This document shows, piece after piece, positions 1-5,751 of a stretch of DNA of 7,999 bases. The notes under the pieces are model-generated. The model was not told the origin of the DNA and searched no databases. It saw nothing but the letters and a program-made list of their open reading frames with translations. A program made the position numbers and the translations under genes. The number at the start of each line of letters is the position of its first letter. Within the stretch, counting starts at the first letter, position 1. The stretch comes from Porticoccaceae bacterium (GTDB taxonomy: Bacteria; Pseudomonadota; Gammaproteobacteria; Pseudomonadales; Porticoccaceae): positions 1 through 7,999 of the forward strand of contig JAHRWI010000024.1 in the NCBI GenBank assembly GCA_019090225.1, written 5' to 3'.

Positions 1-129
1 ACATTGATAAAGGTATTTAACTTTTTGATTAATATGTATTTATAGATAGCTTATTGGCTGTCATAAAGTAAACATTGTCTGCTGTCGGGCGGTGTTTTTT
101 TGTGTTTTCAAAAAAGCTGAGTGACGGCG

Positions 130-147
130 CTTAAGCCAGAGGCTAAG
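130..147 (+). promoter_or_regulatory. Small hairpin in the leader of the CoA-transferase gene
   Basis: CTTAAGCC (130-137) pairs with GGCTAAG (141-147) around a three-base loop, with one bulged A. It lies about 75 bp before the start codon. No T-tract follows, so it is not a classical terminator. An AT-rich TTTATATAAA (171-180) between it and the gene could be a -10 region, but I see no matching -35 element. Confidence 0.25.
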
Positions 148-243
148 ATCGGTGATCGATTTACCCACACTTTATATAAAACCTGGCCTTTCAAAACGGG
201 CTTCATAGAAGAAGAGATCAGATGCCAAAAACTATCACCGATC
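147..243. repeat. Perfect 10-bp inverted repeat bracketing the CoA-transferase start
   Basis: GATCGGTGAT at 147-156 is exactly complementary to ATCACCGATC at 234-243. The left arm lies in the untranslated leader and the right arm in codons 5-8 of the CoA-transferase. The ribosome site and ATG therefore fall in the 77-base loop. The repeat could be a paired operator or an mRNA structure around the start, or chance. Confidence 0.35.
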
Positions 244-1502
244 AGCAATTTGTTGAACTGCTGAAACCGGGCCAAACCGTCTATATTCAGAGCGGTTGCA
301 CGCAACCTGTCGCCCTGGTCGATGCCCTGAAAAAAAATCCCCACTGCGCCGAGCAGGTCAAATTTATCAGCATGGTGAATCGGCTTAATCCCAATAACTT
401 CACCACACTGCACGAGACTACCGAGCAGGAGACCTTCTTTATGTCAGGTTTCCTGCGCAAGGGTTACGACCCGTCACGCCTGCACATTCTGCCTTTCCAT
501 CTCAGTGAGATTTACCGTTATCTGGCCGACGTCGCTGACATTGACATCGCCTGTATTCAGGTTACGCCGCCGGATCAAAAGGGACAGTGCAGTTTTGCCA
601 TGGTCGGTGATTACGTGCCAGCGGTGACACATAGGGCAAAAATAGTGGTGGCCCAGGTTAATGCTGCTTTACCTGTTTGCGCCGGTGCACCGACGATTAA
701 GGCCGACGACATCGACTACTTTGTTGAAGCCGATAACAATATCTTGCTCTGGACTTCACGACCGCCTAAGGACGAACTGGCAGCTCTGGGTAACAATGTA
801 GCCAGTCTGGTTCGTGATGGCGATACCATTCAGATGGGAGTGGGCACTGCCTCGGACGCCGTACTCGCAGCGTTAATCAACCATCGGGATTTAGGTATCC
901 ACACCGGGCTGGTTCCGGATAATCTGGTCGATATGGTTGAGGCTGGTGCCATTAGCGGCGCTAAAAAAACCATCGATAAGGGCCGTATTATCACCGGGTC
1001 GGCCATGGGCACTGAGCGGCTCTATGATTTTATCGCCAATAGCGACATCGTTGATTTCCGACCGGTGAGTTATACTCACGATGTAACCGTGTTAAGCCAA
1101 ATAGACAATTTGCGGGTGGTGAACTCTGCCGTTGAGGTCGATTTATTTTGTCAGGTGAATTGTGAATACATGGGTGGCCAGCAAATCGCCGGGATTGGCG
1201 GCCAACTAGATTTCGTTCGTGGTGCCAAACGTGCAAAAAATGGAGTGTCGATTCTGGTCTTACAGGCAAGCACTGCGAAAGGTGAAGTGTCGCGTATCGT
1301 ATCGAGAATCCCGCCCGATGCTTTAGTGTCAGTGCCCAGGAGTGACGCTGACTTTATAGTCACTGAATACGGTATTGCCGATCTTCGTTTTGCTTCGGTG
1401 CAACAGCGGGCGGAGCGGCTTATCGAGATTGCCGCACCGCAGTTTCGTGATCAACTGGCTGACGACTGGGACTCAGCTTGTCGTCTGGCTGCTGGTGGGT
1501 AG
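222..1502 (+). CDS. Acetyl-CoA hydrolase/transferase family protein (4-hydroxybutyrate CoA-transferase-like)
   Basis: This is a 426-residue cytoplasmic protein of the family that moves CoA between acyl-CoAs and free carboxylic acids. Its length matches the roughly 430-440 residues usual for 4-hydroxybutyrate/butyryl-CoA:acetate CoA-transferases. The N-terminal domain (about 1-180) carries the family V-T-P-P-D-x-x-G stretch near 114-121. The C-terminal domain begins near 200 and holds G-V-G-T-A-S-D-A-V (206-214), N-S-A-V-E-V-D (301-307), G-I-G-G-Q-L-D-F-V-R-G-A (324-335) and V-T-E-Y-G-I-A-D-L-R (380-389). The position of the Clostridium 4-hydroxybutyrate CoA-transferase catalytic Glu (context G-I-H-S-E) is Gly229 here, so Glu305 is the likelier nucleophile. 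The start has only a purine-rich AGAAGAAGAG Shine-Dalgarno-like stretch (207-216). The substrate cannot be read from the sequence. Family assignment is very likely; hydrolase versus transferase is undecided. Confidence 0.92.
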   Translation: MPKTITDQQFVELLKPGQTVYIQSGCTQPVALVDALKKNPHCAEQVKFISMVNRLNPNNFTTLHETTEQETFFMSGFLRKGYDPSRLHILPFHLSEIYRYLADVADIDIACIQVTPPDQKGQCSFAMVGDYVPAVTHRAKIVVAQVNAALPVCAGAPTIKADDIDYFVEADNNILLWTSRPPKDELAALGNNVASLVRDGDTIQMGVGTASDAVLAALINHRDLGIHTGLVPDNLVDMVEAGAISGAKKTIDKGRIITGSAMGTERLYDFIANSDIVDFRPVSYTHDVTVLSQIDNLRVVNSAVEVDLFCQVNCEYMGGQQIAGIGGQLDFVRGAKRAKNGVSILVLQASTAKGEVSRIVSRIPPDALVSVPRSDADFIVTEYGIADLRFASVQQRAERLIEIAAPQFRDQLADDWDSACRLAAGG

Positions 1503-1550
1503 TGATGGTTTTATAGGTGGTGATGATTTAAAGGAGTCCTGGATTCAAAT

Positions 1551-1631
1551 ATGAAGTGCGTAACTTTGATGAAACAAAAAAATAGGATGGGATTAGCATG
1601 CAGTGGTTATTTGGGTTATTTATGGTCTTGA
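1551..1631 (+). CDS. Possible 26-codon upstream ORF overlapping the exported protein's start
   Basis: This frame opens at ATG 1551, with AAGGAG at 1531-1536 as a Shine-Dalgarno candidate 14 bases upstream, which is rather far. It ends with TGA at 1629-1631, inside the signal-peptide codons of the next gene. The peptide begins M-K-C-V-T-L-M-K-Q-K-N-R and is basic at its start. It could be a leader peptide, or the displaced n-region of the downstream signal peptide. It could also be noise, and support is weak. Confidence 0.2.
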   Translation: MKCVTLMKQKNRMGLACSGYLGYLWS

Positions 1632-1996
1632 TATCAGCTTCCGCAACAGCTCAGCCTCAGGGCATGAGCCAGGCCGATATGCAAAAAATGATGCAGCAGG
1701 CACAAGCTATGCAAGCTTGCATGGCCAATGTTGATCAAGCGAGTCTCAAAGCCCTTGAGAAGAAAGGCCGTAAGCTAGAAGCTAAAATAAAACAGCTGTG
1801 TGCTGATGGCCAGCGTGACAAAGCTATGGCGACAGCGATGCAGGCTGGTATGGAAATATCTCAGGATCCGCTGCTTAAGGATATGAAGAAGTGCACCGAG
1901 ATGATGCCCACTATGCTGAGCGATATGATGACTGATATACCGTTTTCTGATAGTCAGAATGACAAAGGTAAATCTGGAAAACATATTTGCGACTAA
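1598..1996 (+). CDS. Exported methionine-rich, four-cysteine hypothetical protein
   Basis: This is a 132-residue protein of unknown function. Residues 1-18 form a hydrophobic signal-peptide core ending in A-T-A, with likely cleavage before Q19, so the mature product would be periplasmic. The mature chain is helical-looking and very Met-rich, with M-x-x-M-M and M-Q-x-x-M spacing at 23-42. It has four cysteines (41, 68, 99, 131), enough for two disulfides, and a Cys-Asp C-terminus. The middle (46-68) is charged and Lys-rich. I believe related small exported proteins exist in other marine gammaproteobacteria, from memory only. The start ATG has AGGAT about 10 bases upstream (1584-1588). Oddly, the signal peptide lacks Lys or Arg before its hydrophobic core. 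A basic stretch is encoded just upstream in another frame (1551-1595). Met and Cys richness could mean metal binding, but no defined site is visible. Confidence 0.8.
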   Translation: MQWLFGLFMVLISASATAQPQGMSQADMQKMMQQAQAMQACMANVDQASLKALEKKGRKLEAKIKQLCADGQRDKAMATAMQAGMEISQDPLLKDMKKCTEMMPTMLSDMMTDIPFSDSQNDKGKSGKHICD

Positions 1997-2022
1997 GGAA
2001 TATATCTGCAACTAAGGATAAA
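1985..2022 (+). repeat. Imperfect 19-bp tandem duplication across a stop codon
   Basis: Two adjacent 19-base units (1985-2003 and 2004-2022) share the core TGCRACTAAGGA. The core copies are at 1988-1999 and 2007-2018 and match at 11 of 12 bases. The first copy encodes the final Cys-Asp and the TAA stop of the exported protein. The second lies just beyond it, untranslated. It looks like a small slippage duplication. Confidence 0.5.
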
Positions 2023-2058
2023 TGTGTCTGTTAGCACTTTGCATAAGCTCCCCGGCTA

Positions 2059-2081
2059 AACACTTAGCAGGTAAAAGTGTT
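2059..2081. other. 7-bp hairpin between convergent genes
   Basis: AACACTT (2059-2065) pairs with AAGTGTT (2075-2081) around a nine-base loop. It lies between the ends of the exported-protein gene and yafJ, which converge here. There is no U-run on either side, so a role in stopping transcription is only a guess. Confidence 0.3.
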
Positions 2082-2096
2082 CAAACTTATTAGCTA

Positions 2097-2126
2097 TGAG
2101 GCTCAGAAAACTATTTCTGGGTCTCA
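2097..2126. terminator. 13-bp hairpin at the yafJ stop codon, possible 3' end element
   Basis: Bases 2097-2109 pair with 2114-2126 around a four-base loop (2110-2113). Read as plus-strand RNA, all 13 pairs form, two of them G-U wobbles. As minus-strand RNA the same two positions become A-C mismatches. The yafJ stop (TAG, 2113-2111) sits in the loop and its last codons form one arm. No T-tract follows on either strand, so it is not a canonical Rho-independent terminator. The better plus-strand folding suggests it may protect or end the transcript of the gene at 1598-1996. Confidence 0.35.
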
Positions 2127-2890
2127 TAGGATCTAGCACCTTTCTGGAAGACAGTGAATTGTCCCTTACTCATAGGGTGCCACTGCTCATTAGAGGTCAG
2201 CGGTTGGGTAGCGATCACCGTTACCACATCGTCCGGCTGTGTTTCCTGAGCGAAATCCACCGTCATGTCCGCATCCAGAAGCTGGGCATCGCCAAACGGT
2301 GCCTGTCGGGTCAGCCAGGCTAACTTATGGCTGCAATAGGTATATAGCGAACGCGAGTCACTCATTAATATGTTGAATATGCCGAGGCTGGCTAGTTGCC
2401 GGACCTGAACCTCGACGAAGGCCCATAGTTTTTTTTGATTTTTTGGCGGTGTTGGAAATTCCTGACGAAGCTGGTCGAGCAACCAGCAAAAAGCGTATTC
2501 GCTGTCGGAGGTGCCAACCGGGAAGTAGTACTCCAGAGGCCATTTTTTGATACTTTTAAGCTGACCATTATGAGCAAAGGACCAAGTTTGACCCCATAAC
2601 TCACGGGCAAACGGGTGAGTGTTTTCCAGGCAGATTCGCCCCCGGTTAGCTTTGCGAATATGACAGATAACAGTATTGCTTTTGATCGAATAACCTTGAA
2701 TGAACTGGGCAATTTCAGAGTTGGCGCTGGCCCCAGAGTCATGAAAAGCTCGATAACCCTTGCCCTCATAAAAAGCGATGCCCCAGCCATCACGGTGAGG
2801 CCCAGTGGCACCGCCGCGCCGCATCAGGCCAGCAAAGCTAAAACAAATATCAGTTGGTACACTGGCGCTCATGCCCAGGAGTTCACACAT
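2111..2890 (-). CDS. yafJ: Class II glutamine amidotransferase, YafJ type
   Basis: This is a 259-residue cytoplasmic protein made of a stand-alone class II (N-terminal nucleophile) glutaminase domain. The start is fixed by the fold. Met1 must be removed to expose Cys2, the nucleophile, in M-C-E-L-L-G-M-S-A. Other fold residues are visible: H-R-D-G-W-G-I (32-38), H-I-R-K-A-N-R-G (77-84), T-H-P-F (91-94), the oxyanion-loop F-A-H-N-G (105-109) and G-T-S-D-S-E (126-131). By memory it parallels E. coli YafJ (about 255 residues) almost end to end, including D-V-V-T-V-I-A-T-Q-P-L near the C-terminus. No synthetase domain is attached, so the ammonia acceptor is unknown. The ribosome site is poor. A 6-bp hairpin lies 12 bases upstream of the ATG, and a perfect TATAAT lies farther up. 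It converges with the exported-protein gene. Confidence 0.95.
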   Translation of the reverse strand: MCELLGMSASVPTDICFSFAGLMRRGGATGPHRDGWGIAFYEGKGYRAFHDSGASANSEIAQFIQGYSIKSNTVICHIRKANRGRICLENTHPFARELWGQTWSFAHNGQLKSIKKWPLEYYFPVGTSDSEYAFCWLLDQLRQEFPTPPKNQKKLWAFVEVQVRQLASLGIFNILMSDSRSLYTYCSHKLAWLTRQAPFGDAQLLDADMTVDFAQETQPDDVVTVIATQPLTSNEQWHPMSKGQFTVFQKGARSYETQK

Positions 2891-2902
2891 ATTATTTTTG
2901 AT

Positions 2903-2922
2903 CCAGGGACTTGCGGCCCTGG
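2903..2922 (-). promoter_or_regulatory. Hairpin in the yafJ leader, next to the ribosome site
   Basis: CCAGGG and CCCTGG form a perfect 6-bp stem with an eight-base loop. On the yafJ strand the stem ends 12 bases before the start codon, so it overlaps the place where a Shine-Dalgarno would lie. No good AGGAGG-like sequence is seen there. It could modulate yafJ translation or be an operator. Confidence 0.35.
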
Positions 2923-2946
2923 CAGCGACGTTATTGGGAGCCGGTA

Positions 2947-2952
2947 ATTATA
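2947..2952 (-). promoter_or_regulatory. Candidate -10 element for yafJ
   Basis: The minus strand reads TATAAT at 2952-2947, a perfect sigma-70 -10 hexamer, 56 bases before the yafJ ATG. No convincing -35 is found at 16-18 bp; the best is TTACCT at a 19-bp spacing. A start near 2940 would give a leader of about 50 bases that contains the 2903-2922 hairpin. Confidence 0.4.
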
Positions 2953-3174
2953 GATTGTTGGAGCCTGGTAGAGGTAATTGATTATCTAGATTGATGGGGA
3001 GCGTGGAGCGGGTGAGATGATTGGGCCTATGAATCTTCCAGTATCCACACTTATGGACAGTATCGATACGGAATGGGGCAATGGAGCAAAGTTTCGAGTC
3101 GCGGCTTAGACCGTTTCAGCAAAGCCCAGGCTTTCCAAGCTTCAAGCAGCGACTCGGCTGTATTTCCGCCTGTG

Positions 3175-3732
3175 CTACGGCATGACTTCAGTAAAGCGTT
3201 TGAACTTATAGTGGGCCTTCACAAACCAGGCCGCCGTAGCTTTGTCTTCGCCAGCGTAAACCAGACTCTGATGTTTTTGCACGACCTGATCAAGTAAGTC
3301 CTGCTGATTGCGATTACAGTCTACGAAGAGCACGTGCTTGCCTTCGTCTAATGCCTGTTCAAATTGCCGGAATTGATTGTGAGGCTCCTGAATACCAAAA
3401 AAGCCTCCTTCCCAGGTGCAAAACCCCAATACTACGATTGACAGGCAGATAAAGGGAACCCAGGTCCATTTATCTGGCAGGCCGAGATAGTAGGCAGCCA
3501 CCAGAACCAGGGGTGCGGCAATTAAGCCTACCACCGCACCACGCTTCATTGATCGAACCACATCTGTGCGCATTACCGCTTCCACTTCATGCAGATGCTC
3601 GTGGGCGGCGACACCGGCATCATCCCTGGACAGGACATGTATCTGCGGTGTAACAAAGCCTTTGTTTTCTAACTCTGCTTCTATTTGGTCGAGATCATCT
3701 AGATCAGTACTTATAAAATAATGGCGCTTCAT
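3175..3732 (-). CDS. Two-helix inner-membrane protein with cytoplasmic alpha/beta ends
   Basis: This is a 185-residue protein of no assigned function. The N-terminal part (1-50) starts M-K-R-H-Y-F-I-S-T-D and looks like a small alpha/beta (ferredoxin-like) unit. A basic stretch (R-S-M-K-R, 60-64) is followed by two hydrophobic segments, about 65-84 and 91-108, as a helical hairpin. A C-terminal part (120-185) contains G-K-H-V-L-F-V-D-C and a Lys-rich tail. This layout resembles small DUF1269- or stress-protein-like proteins of pseudomonads that begin M-K-R-x-Y-F, an analogy drawn from memory. The start is well supported: AAAGGGG lies about 6 bases before the ATG. The gene stands 206 bp downstream of the next minus-strand gene, with its own leader containing inverted repeats, so it is probably transcribed alone. 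A sensor or regulatory role is a guess. Confidence 0.8.
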   Translation of the reverse strand: MKRHYFISTDLDDLDQIEAELENKGFVTPQIHVLSRDDAGVAAHEHLHEVEAVMRTDVVRSMKRGAVVGLIAAPLVLVAAYYLGLPDKWTWVPFICLSIVVLGFCTWEGGFFGIQEPHNQFRQFEQALDEGKHVLFVDCNRNQQDLLDQVVQKHQSLVYAGEDKATAAWFVKAHYKFKRFTEVMP

Positions 3733-3761
3733 GGCAAACCCCTTTCAGATAAATTAAACAT

Positions 3762-3796
3762 ACTGTTCCGAGCAGTTTGTCGCAGGAGCAACTGCT
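3762..3796 (-). promoter_or_regulatory. Overlapping inverted repeats upstream of the 185-residue membrane protein gene
   Basis: ACTGTTCCGAGCAGT (3762-3776) is a near-perfect 15-bp dyad. Its right arm, as AGCAGTT (3771-3777), is also complementary to AACTGCT (3790-3796) with a 12-base spacer. The middle arm can therefore pair with either partner. The dyads lie 30-64 bp before the gene's ATG and could be an operator or alternative leader hairpins. Confidence 0.3.
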
Positions 3797-3920
3797 ATAG
3801 CTTAAATATAGACAAGTTTAGAAGGCTCGATAGTCCAAAATATTTATATAGACCTGATTATTATAGCGCTTGAGTATTAGCCGGTTTGACTTAGCTGTCT
3901 GCCAGTGGTGCCGAGTCTAT

Positions 3921-3935
3921 CGGACATTTTGTCCG
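3921..3935 (-). terminator. Short hairpin just after the multi-helix membrane protein gene
   Basis: CGGACA (3921-3926) and TGTCCG (3930-3935) form a 6-bp stem with a three-base loop. It begins three bases after the TGA stop (3941-3939) on the minus strand. No T-run follows, so at best it is a weak or Rho-assisted 3' end. Confidence 0.3.
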
Positions 3936-3938
3936 TGC

Positions 3939-4460
3939 TCAGGGTTCTAGGCCTTCTGTTGGACGGCCATCGGCCATAGACTCCTGGAGAGCGAGAACAA
4001 ATCCGGAAGCCATTGTCCAAATCGGCATAAGCATCAAAAACACGATGCCTAATCTGTAAATCAAATGCCGGGTAAGTTCCGGCCACGGGTAAATATTGAC
4101 TGCGAACAGGATGGTTGCCCCGCCTACTAATAGGAAGCCTATAGCGAGCAATTTATTGGTCTGGGGCGGAAACCCACGAGCGCTGAGCTGGCGATGGACC
4201 TGCAAAATGATCACAAATACTGAGATGGTAAAAAGGGCGGCAAGCATTGAGCATGTGATCCACAAAGCTGTTGGAGAAAGCTTTAGTTGATCGAGCAGTA
4301 AGGGAAAAATGCTGACTAAAAACCCGGTGGCTGCGACGATAAGGGTGCTTATCGCTCGAAAATGGCCACGCGGCCCTGTAGAGCCTTGCAGAATAGAGTA
4401 AATCGCCGAAAAACCAACCAGGGTGATAGCGCATTCCTCCATTAAGCTATAAAAATCCAT
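3939..4460 (-). CDS. Multi-helix integral membrane protein of unknown function
   Basis: This 173-residue protein is almost entirely membrane-embedded. Clear hydrophobic segments lie at about 36-57, 64-87, 104-123 and 133-158, with a weaker one at 10-24. That makes four or five helices. The short loops include a basic Q-V-H-R-Q-L-S-A-R (87-95) and the tail is short and acidic. No transporter signature, heme ligand pattern or enzymatic motif is seen, and I do not recognise a named family. The start is supported by AAGGAA eight bases upstream. It follows the broken gene (5080-4539) by 78 bp on the same strand, so it may share a transcript with the rhodanese. A short hairpin follows its stop. An acidic residue pair (Glu8, Glu9) just before the first helix is the only polar feature that stands out. 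Confidence 0.8.
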   Translation of the reverse strand: MDFYSLMEECAITLVGFSAIYSILQGSTGPRGHFRAISTLIVAATGFLVSIFPLLLDQLKLSPTALWITCSMLAALFTISVFVIILQVHRQLSARGFPPQTNKLLAIGFLLVGGATILFAVNIYPWPELTRHLIYRLGIVFLMLMPIWTMASGFVLALQESMADGRPTEGLEP

Positions 4461-4538
4461 GTTTTATTCCTTATTATTTTAGTGAGATTAATCGACCGGA
4501 ACTTTAAAATTAATATCTGTATTAAACACGGTAGGTAG

Positions 4539-5080
4539 TTAGAGTTCCTCCGATAATTTCGAGTTGGCATCACCTGACTTATATTGGGTTTGAGAATGCT
4601 CGGAGCCAAGTTTCTTATTTAAATAGGCTGCAAAATCAGGGTCGAAACACTCGTGAACCCGTTGTAGCTGCCACATTGCATGAACACCCGGTAAGGTCAT
4701 TTATTGTGAGAAACCCACGTCAAAGATGCGCCAACTCGCCTGTCCTGTATGACCGCGTTTATTGTGAAAAAAGGCGTTTTGGCAATAGACAAAACTTGCA
4801 ATCCAGTGGCTGGAGAAGCGCAATGTTCTACTGGGTTTAATTGCTCTCCCGTATTGCCACGATAGATAATATCTGCCAATTCGGAATCCTGAGCCAAAAT
4901 CGCATACTGCCTGCCGTTTTGATCTGCAGCGGCAATTTCTGCGGCGGTGGCAACGGCCGAGGTATGCTGATCCATCGTGCGGCTATTTTGACGAATTTGT
5001 GTGGCTAGATAGATCAAGGTAATAATCACGCCCAGTGCCCCAACAGCCTCACTGATTGCGCCAATGGCATCCCAGTTCAT
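4539..5080 (-). pseudogene. Broken gene for a membrane-anchored hypothetical protein (frameshift plus in-frame stop)
   Basis: The intact-looking 5' part encodes a 127-residue product. It starts M-N-W-D-A-I-G-A-I-S-E and has one membrane segment at about 12-27, then A-T-Q-I-R-Q-N-S-R. This is the opening of a widespread proteobacterial hypothetical family of about 150-180 residues. After V-E (codon ending 4826) the frame drifts into unrelated sequence and stops at 4697. Shifting frame at 4823-4826 (one lost base or two gained) restores family-like sequence: L-R-F-S-S-H-W-I-A-S-F and Q-N-A-F-F. This frame runs to a TAA at 4703-4701. Directly past it the same frame continues as M-T-L-P-G-V-H-A-M-W and F-D-P-D-F-A-A-Y, matching the family's usual P-G-V-x-x-W C-terminus, to the TAA at 4541-4539. 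Repaired length is about 180 residues. AAGGGA upstream of the ATG gives a good ribosome site. The function is unknown. Confidence 0.8.
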
Positions 5081-5143
5081 TGCGATAATCCCTTATGTTT
5101 TACTTATTTCGAAATTTATTTTAGAGAACTTAATTTAGAGGAT

Positions 5144-5536
5144 CTACTTTTTTGGTACTTCTTCTGTGGGCAGATCGGCGTTAGTCCAGGCCTCAAAACC
5201 GCCATCAATATGACAGATGGATTCAAGCCCCATATTTTGTAAGGCTTGGGTGGCGAGTGCCGAGCGATGGCTCTTTGCACAATACAGGGCGAGTTTTTTC
5301 CCCGACGAGAATACATCCCGATGATATTCACTCTCAGGGTCTGCCCAAAACTCCAGCATGCCCCGGGGTGCATGGGTGGCTCCCGGTATCTTGCCTCCTC
5401 GGTAGAGTTCACGGATGTCACGAATATCGATGATCACAGTATTTTCATCATCGAGCGCTGCTTTTGCGTCTTCAAGACTAATCGTTTCGATCTCTGCCAT
5501 GGCATTATTGACAAGCTGCTTTACAGTAACTTTCAT
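5144..5536 (-). CDS. Single-domain rhodanese-like protein
   Basis: This 130-residue cytoplasmic protein is one rhodanese domain, which carries sulfur as a persulfide on a loop cysteine. The fold is clear: V-I-I-D-I-R-D (34-40), G-G-K-I-P-G-A-T-H-A-P-R-G (47-59), the active loop C86-A-K-S-H-R91, and H-I-D-G-G-F-E-A-W (109-117) near the end. The loop has the six-residue C-x4-R size of true sulfurtransferases rather than the longer phosphatase loop. It lacks the glycine and tryptophan seen in the C-A-S-G-W-R form I recall for close relatives. The start is supported by AAGGACAG five to six bases upstream. The broken gene follows after 63 bp, and tas diverges 215 bp away. The sulfur acceptor is unknown. 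Confidence 0.92.
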   Translation of the reverse strand: MKVTVKQLVNNAMAEIETISLEDAKAALDDENTVIIDIRDIRELYRGGKIPGATHAPRGMLEFWADPESEYHRDVFSSGKKLALYCAKSHRSALATQALQNMGLESICHIDGGFEAWTNADLPTEEVPKK

Positions 5537-5751
5537 AGTGCTGTCCTTATCGTTTATTTGATGGTTTGCTTTGTTTCTCCAAGTATCGAGCTTCTTTCAA
5601 GCGCGAGCTAATGGTAGCTGATTGGTATGGTTAGCAACAGACTCTCGCAGGGCAGCCAACGTATAGCCCTCCGGCCTGGGACTGAGTAAACTGGCCTATC
5701 TAAAAATATCGAAAACCATCTAAAATAAGATCACAAATAAGGGGCTCAACT
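5537..5751. other. Divergent intergenic region between the rhodanese and tas genes
   Basis: This 215-bp gap must hold the starts of both divergent transcripts. AT-rich sequence lies before tas (5697-5740), with TAAAAT at 5721-5726 as a possible -10. I find no good -35 for either direction. AGGGC and GCCCT around 5650-5670 could form a 5-bp stem. I see no small gene here. Confidence 0.3.

Noticed and set aside
1..107. Possible start of a divergent minus-strand gene (CAT at 2-4) or the end of an upstream gene.
   Set aside because: Stops appear early in all three plus frames. The minus ATG leaves one base in the window and has no ribosome site, so nothing can be supported.
2096..2323. Plus-strand open frame of 75 codons inside the yafJ region.
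   Set aside because: It lies antisense to a strongly conserved amidotransferase and shows no recognisable protein features.
2615..2947. Plus-strand open frame of 110 codons overlapping the yafJ start.
   Set aside because: It is antisense to yafJ codons over most of its length. Its tail crosses the yafJ leader, and no ribosome site or family is seen.
3041..3049. GTATCCACA, one mismatch from a DnaA box, near the 10-bp palindrome GTATCGATAC (3060-3069).
   Set aside because: It is a single near-match with no cluster of boxes, no AT-rich unwinding region and no replication genes nearby. Chance is the simplest reading.
2111..5536. The minus-strand block as one operon or a new multi-gene defence or signalling system.
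   Set aside because: Gaps of 206 and 284 bp with separate leader signals split it. One member is broken, and the products share no evident pathway.
5246..5611. Plus-strand open frame of 121 codons opposite the rhodanese.
   Set aside because: It is a shadow of the rhodanese gene, whose active-site loop and fold motifs are clear on the other strand.
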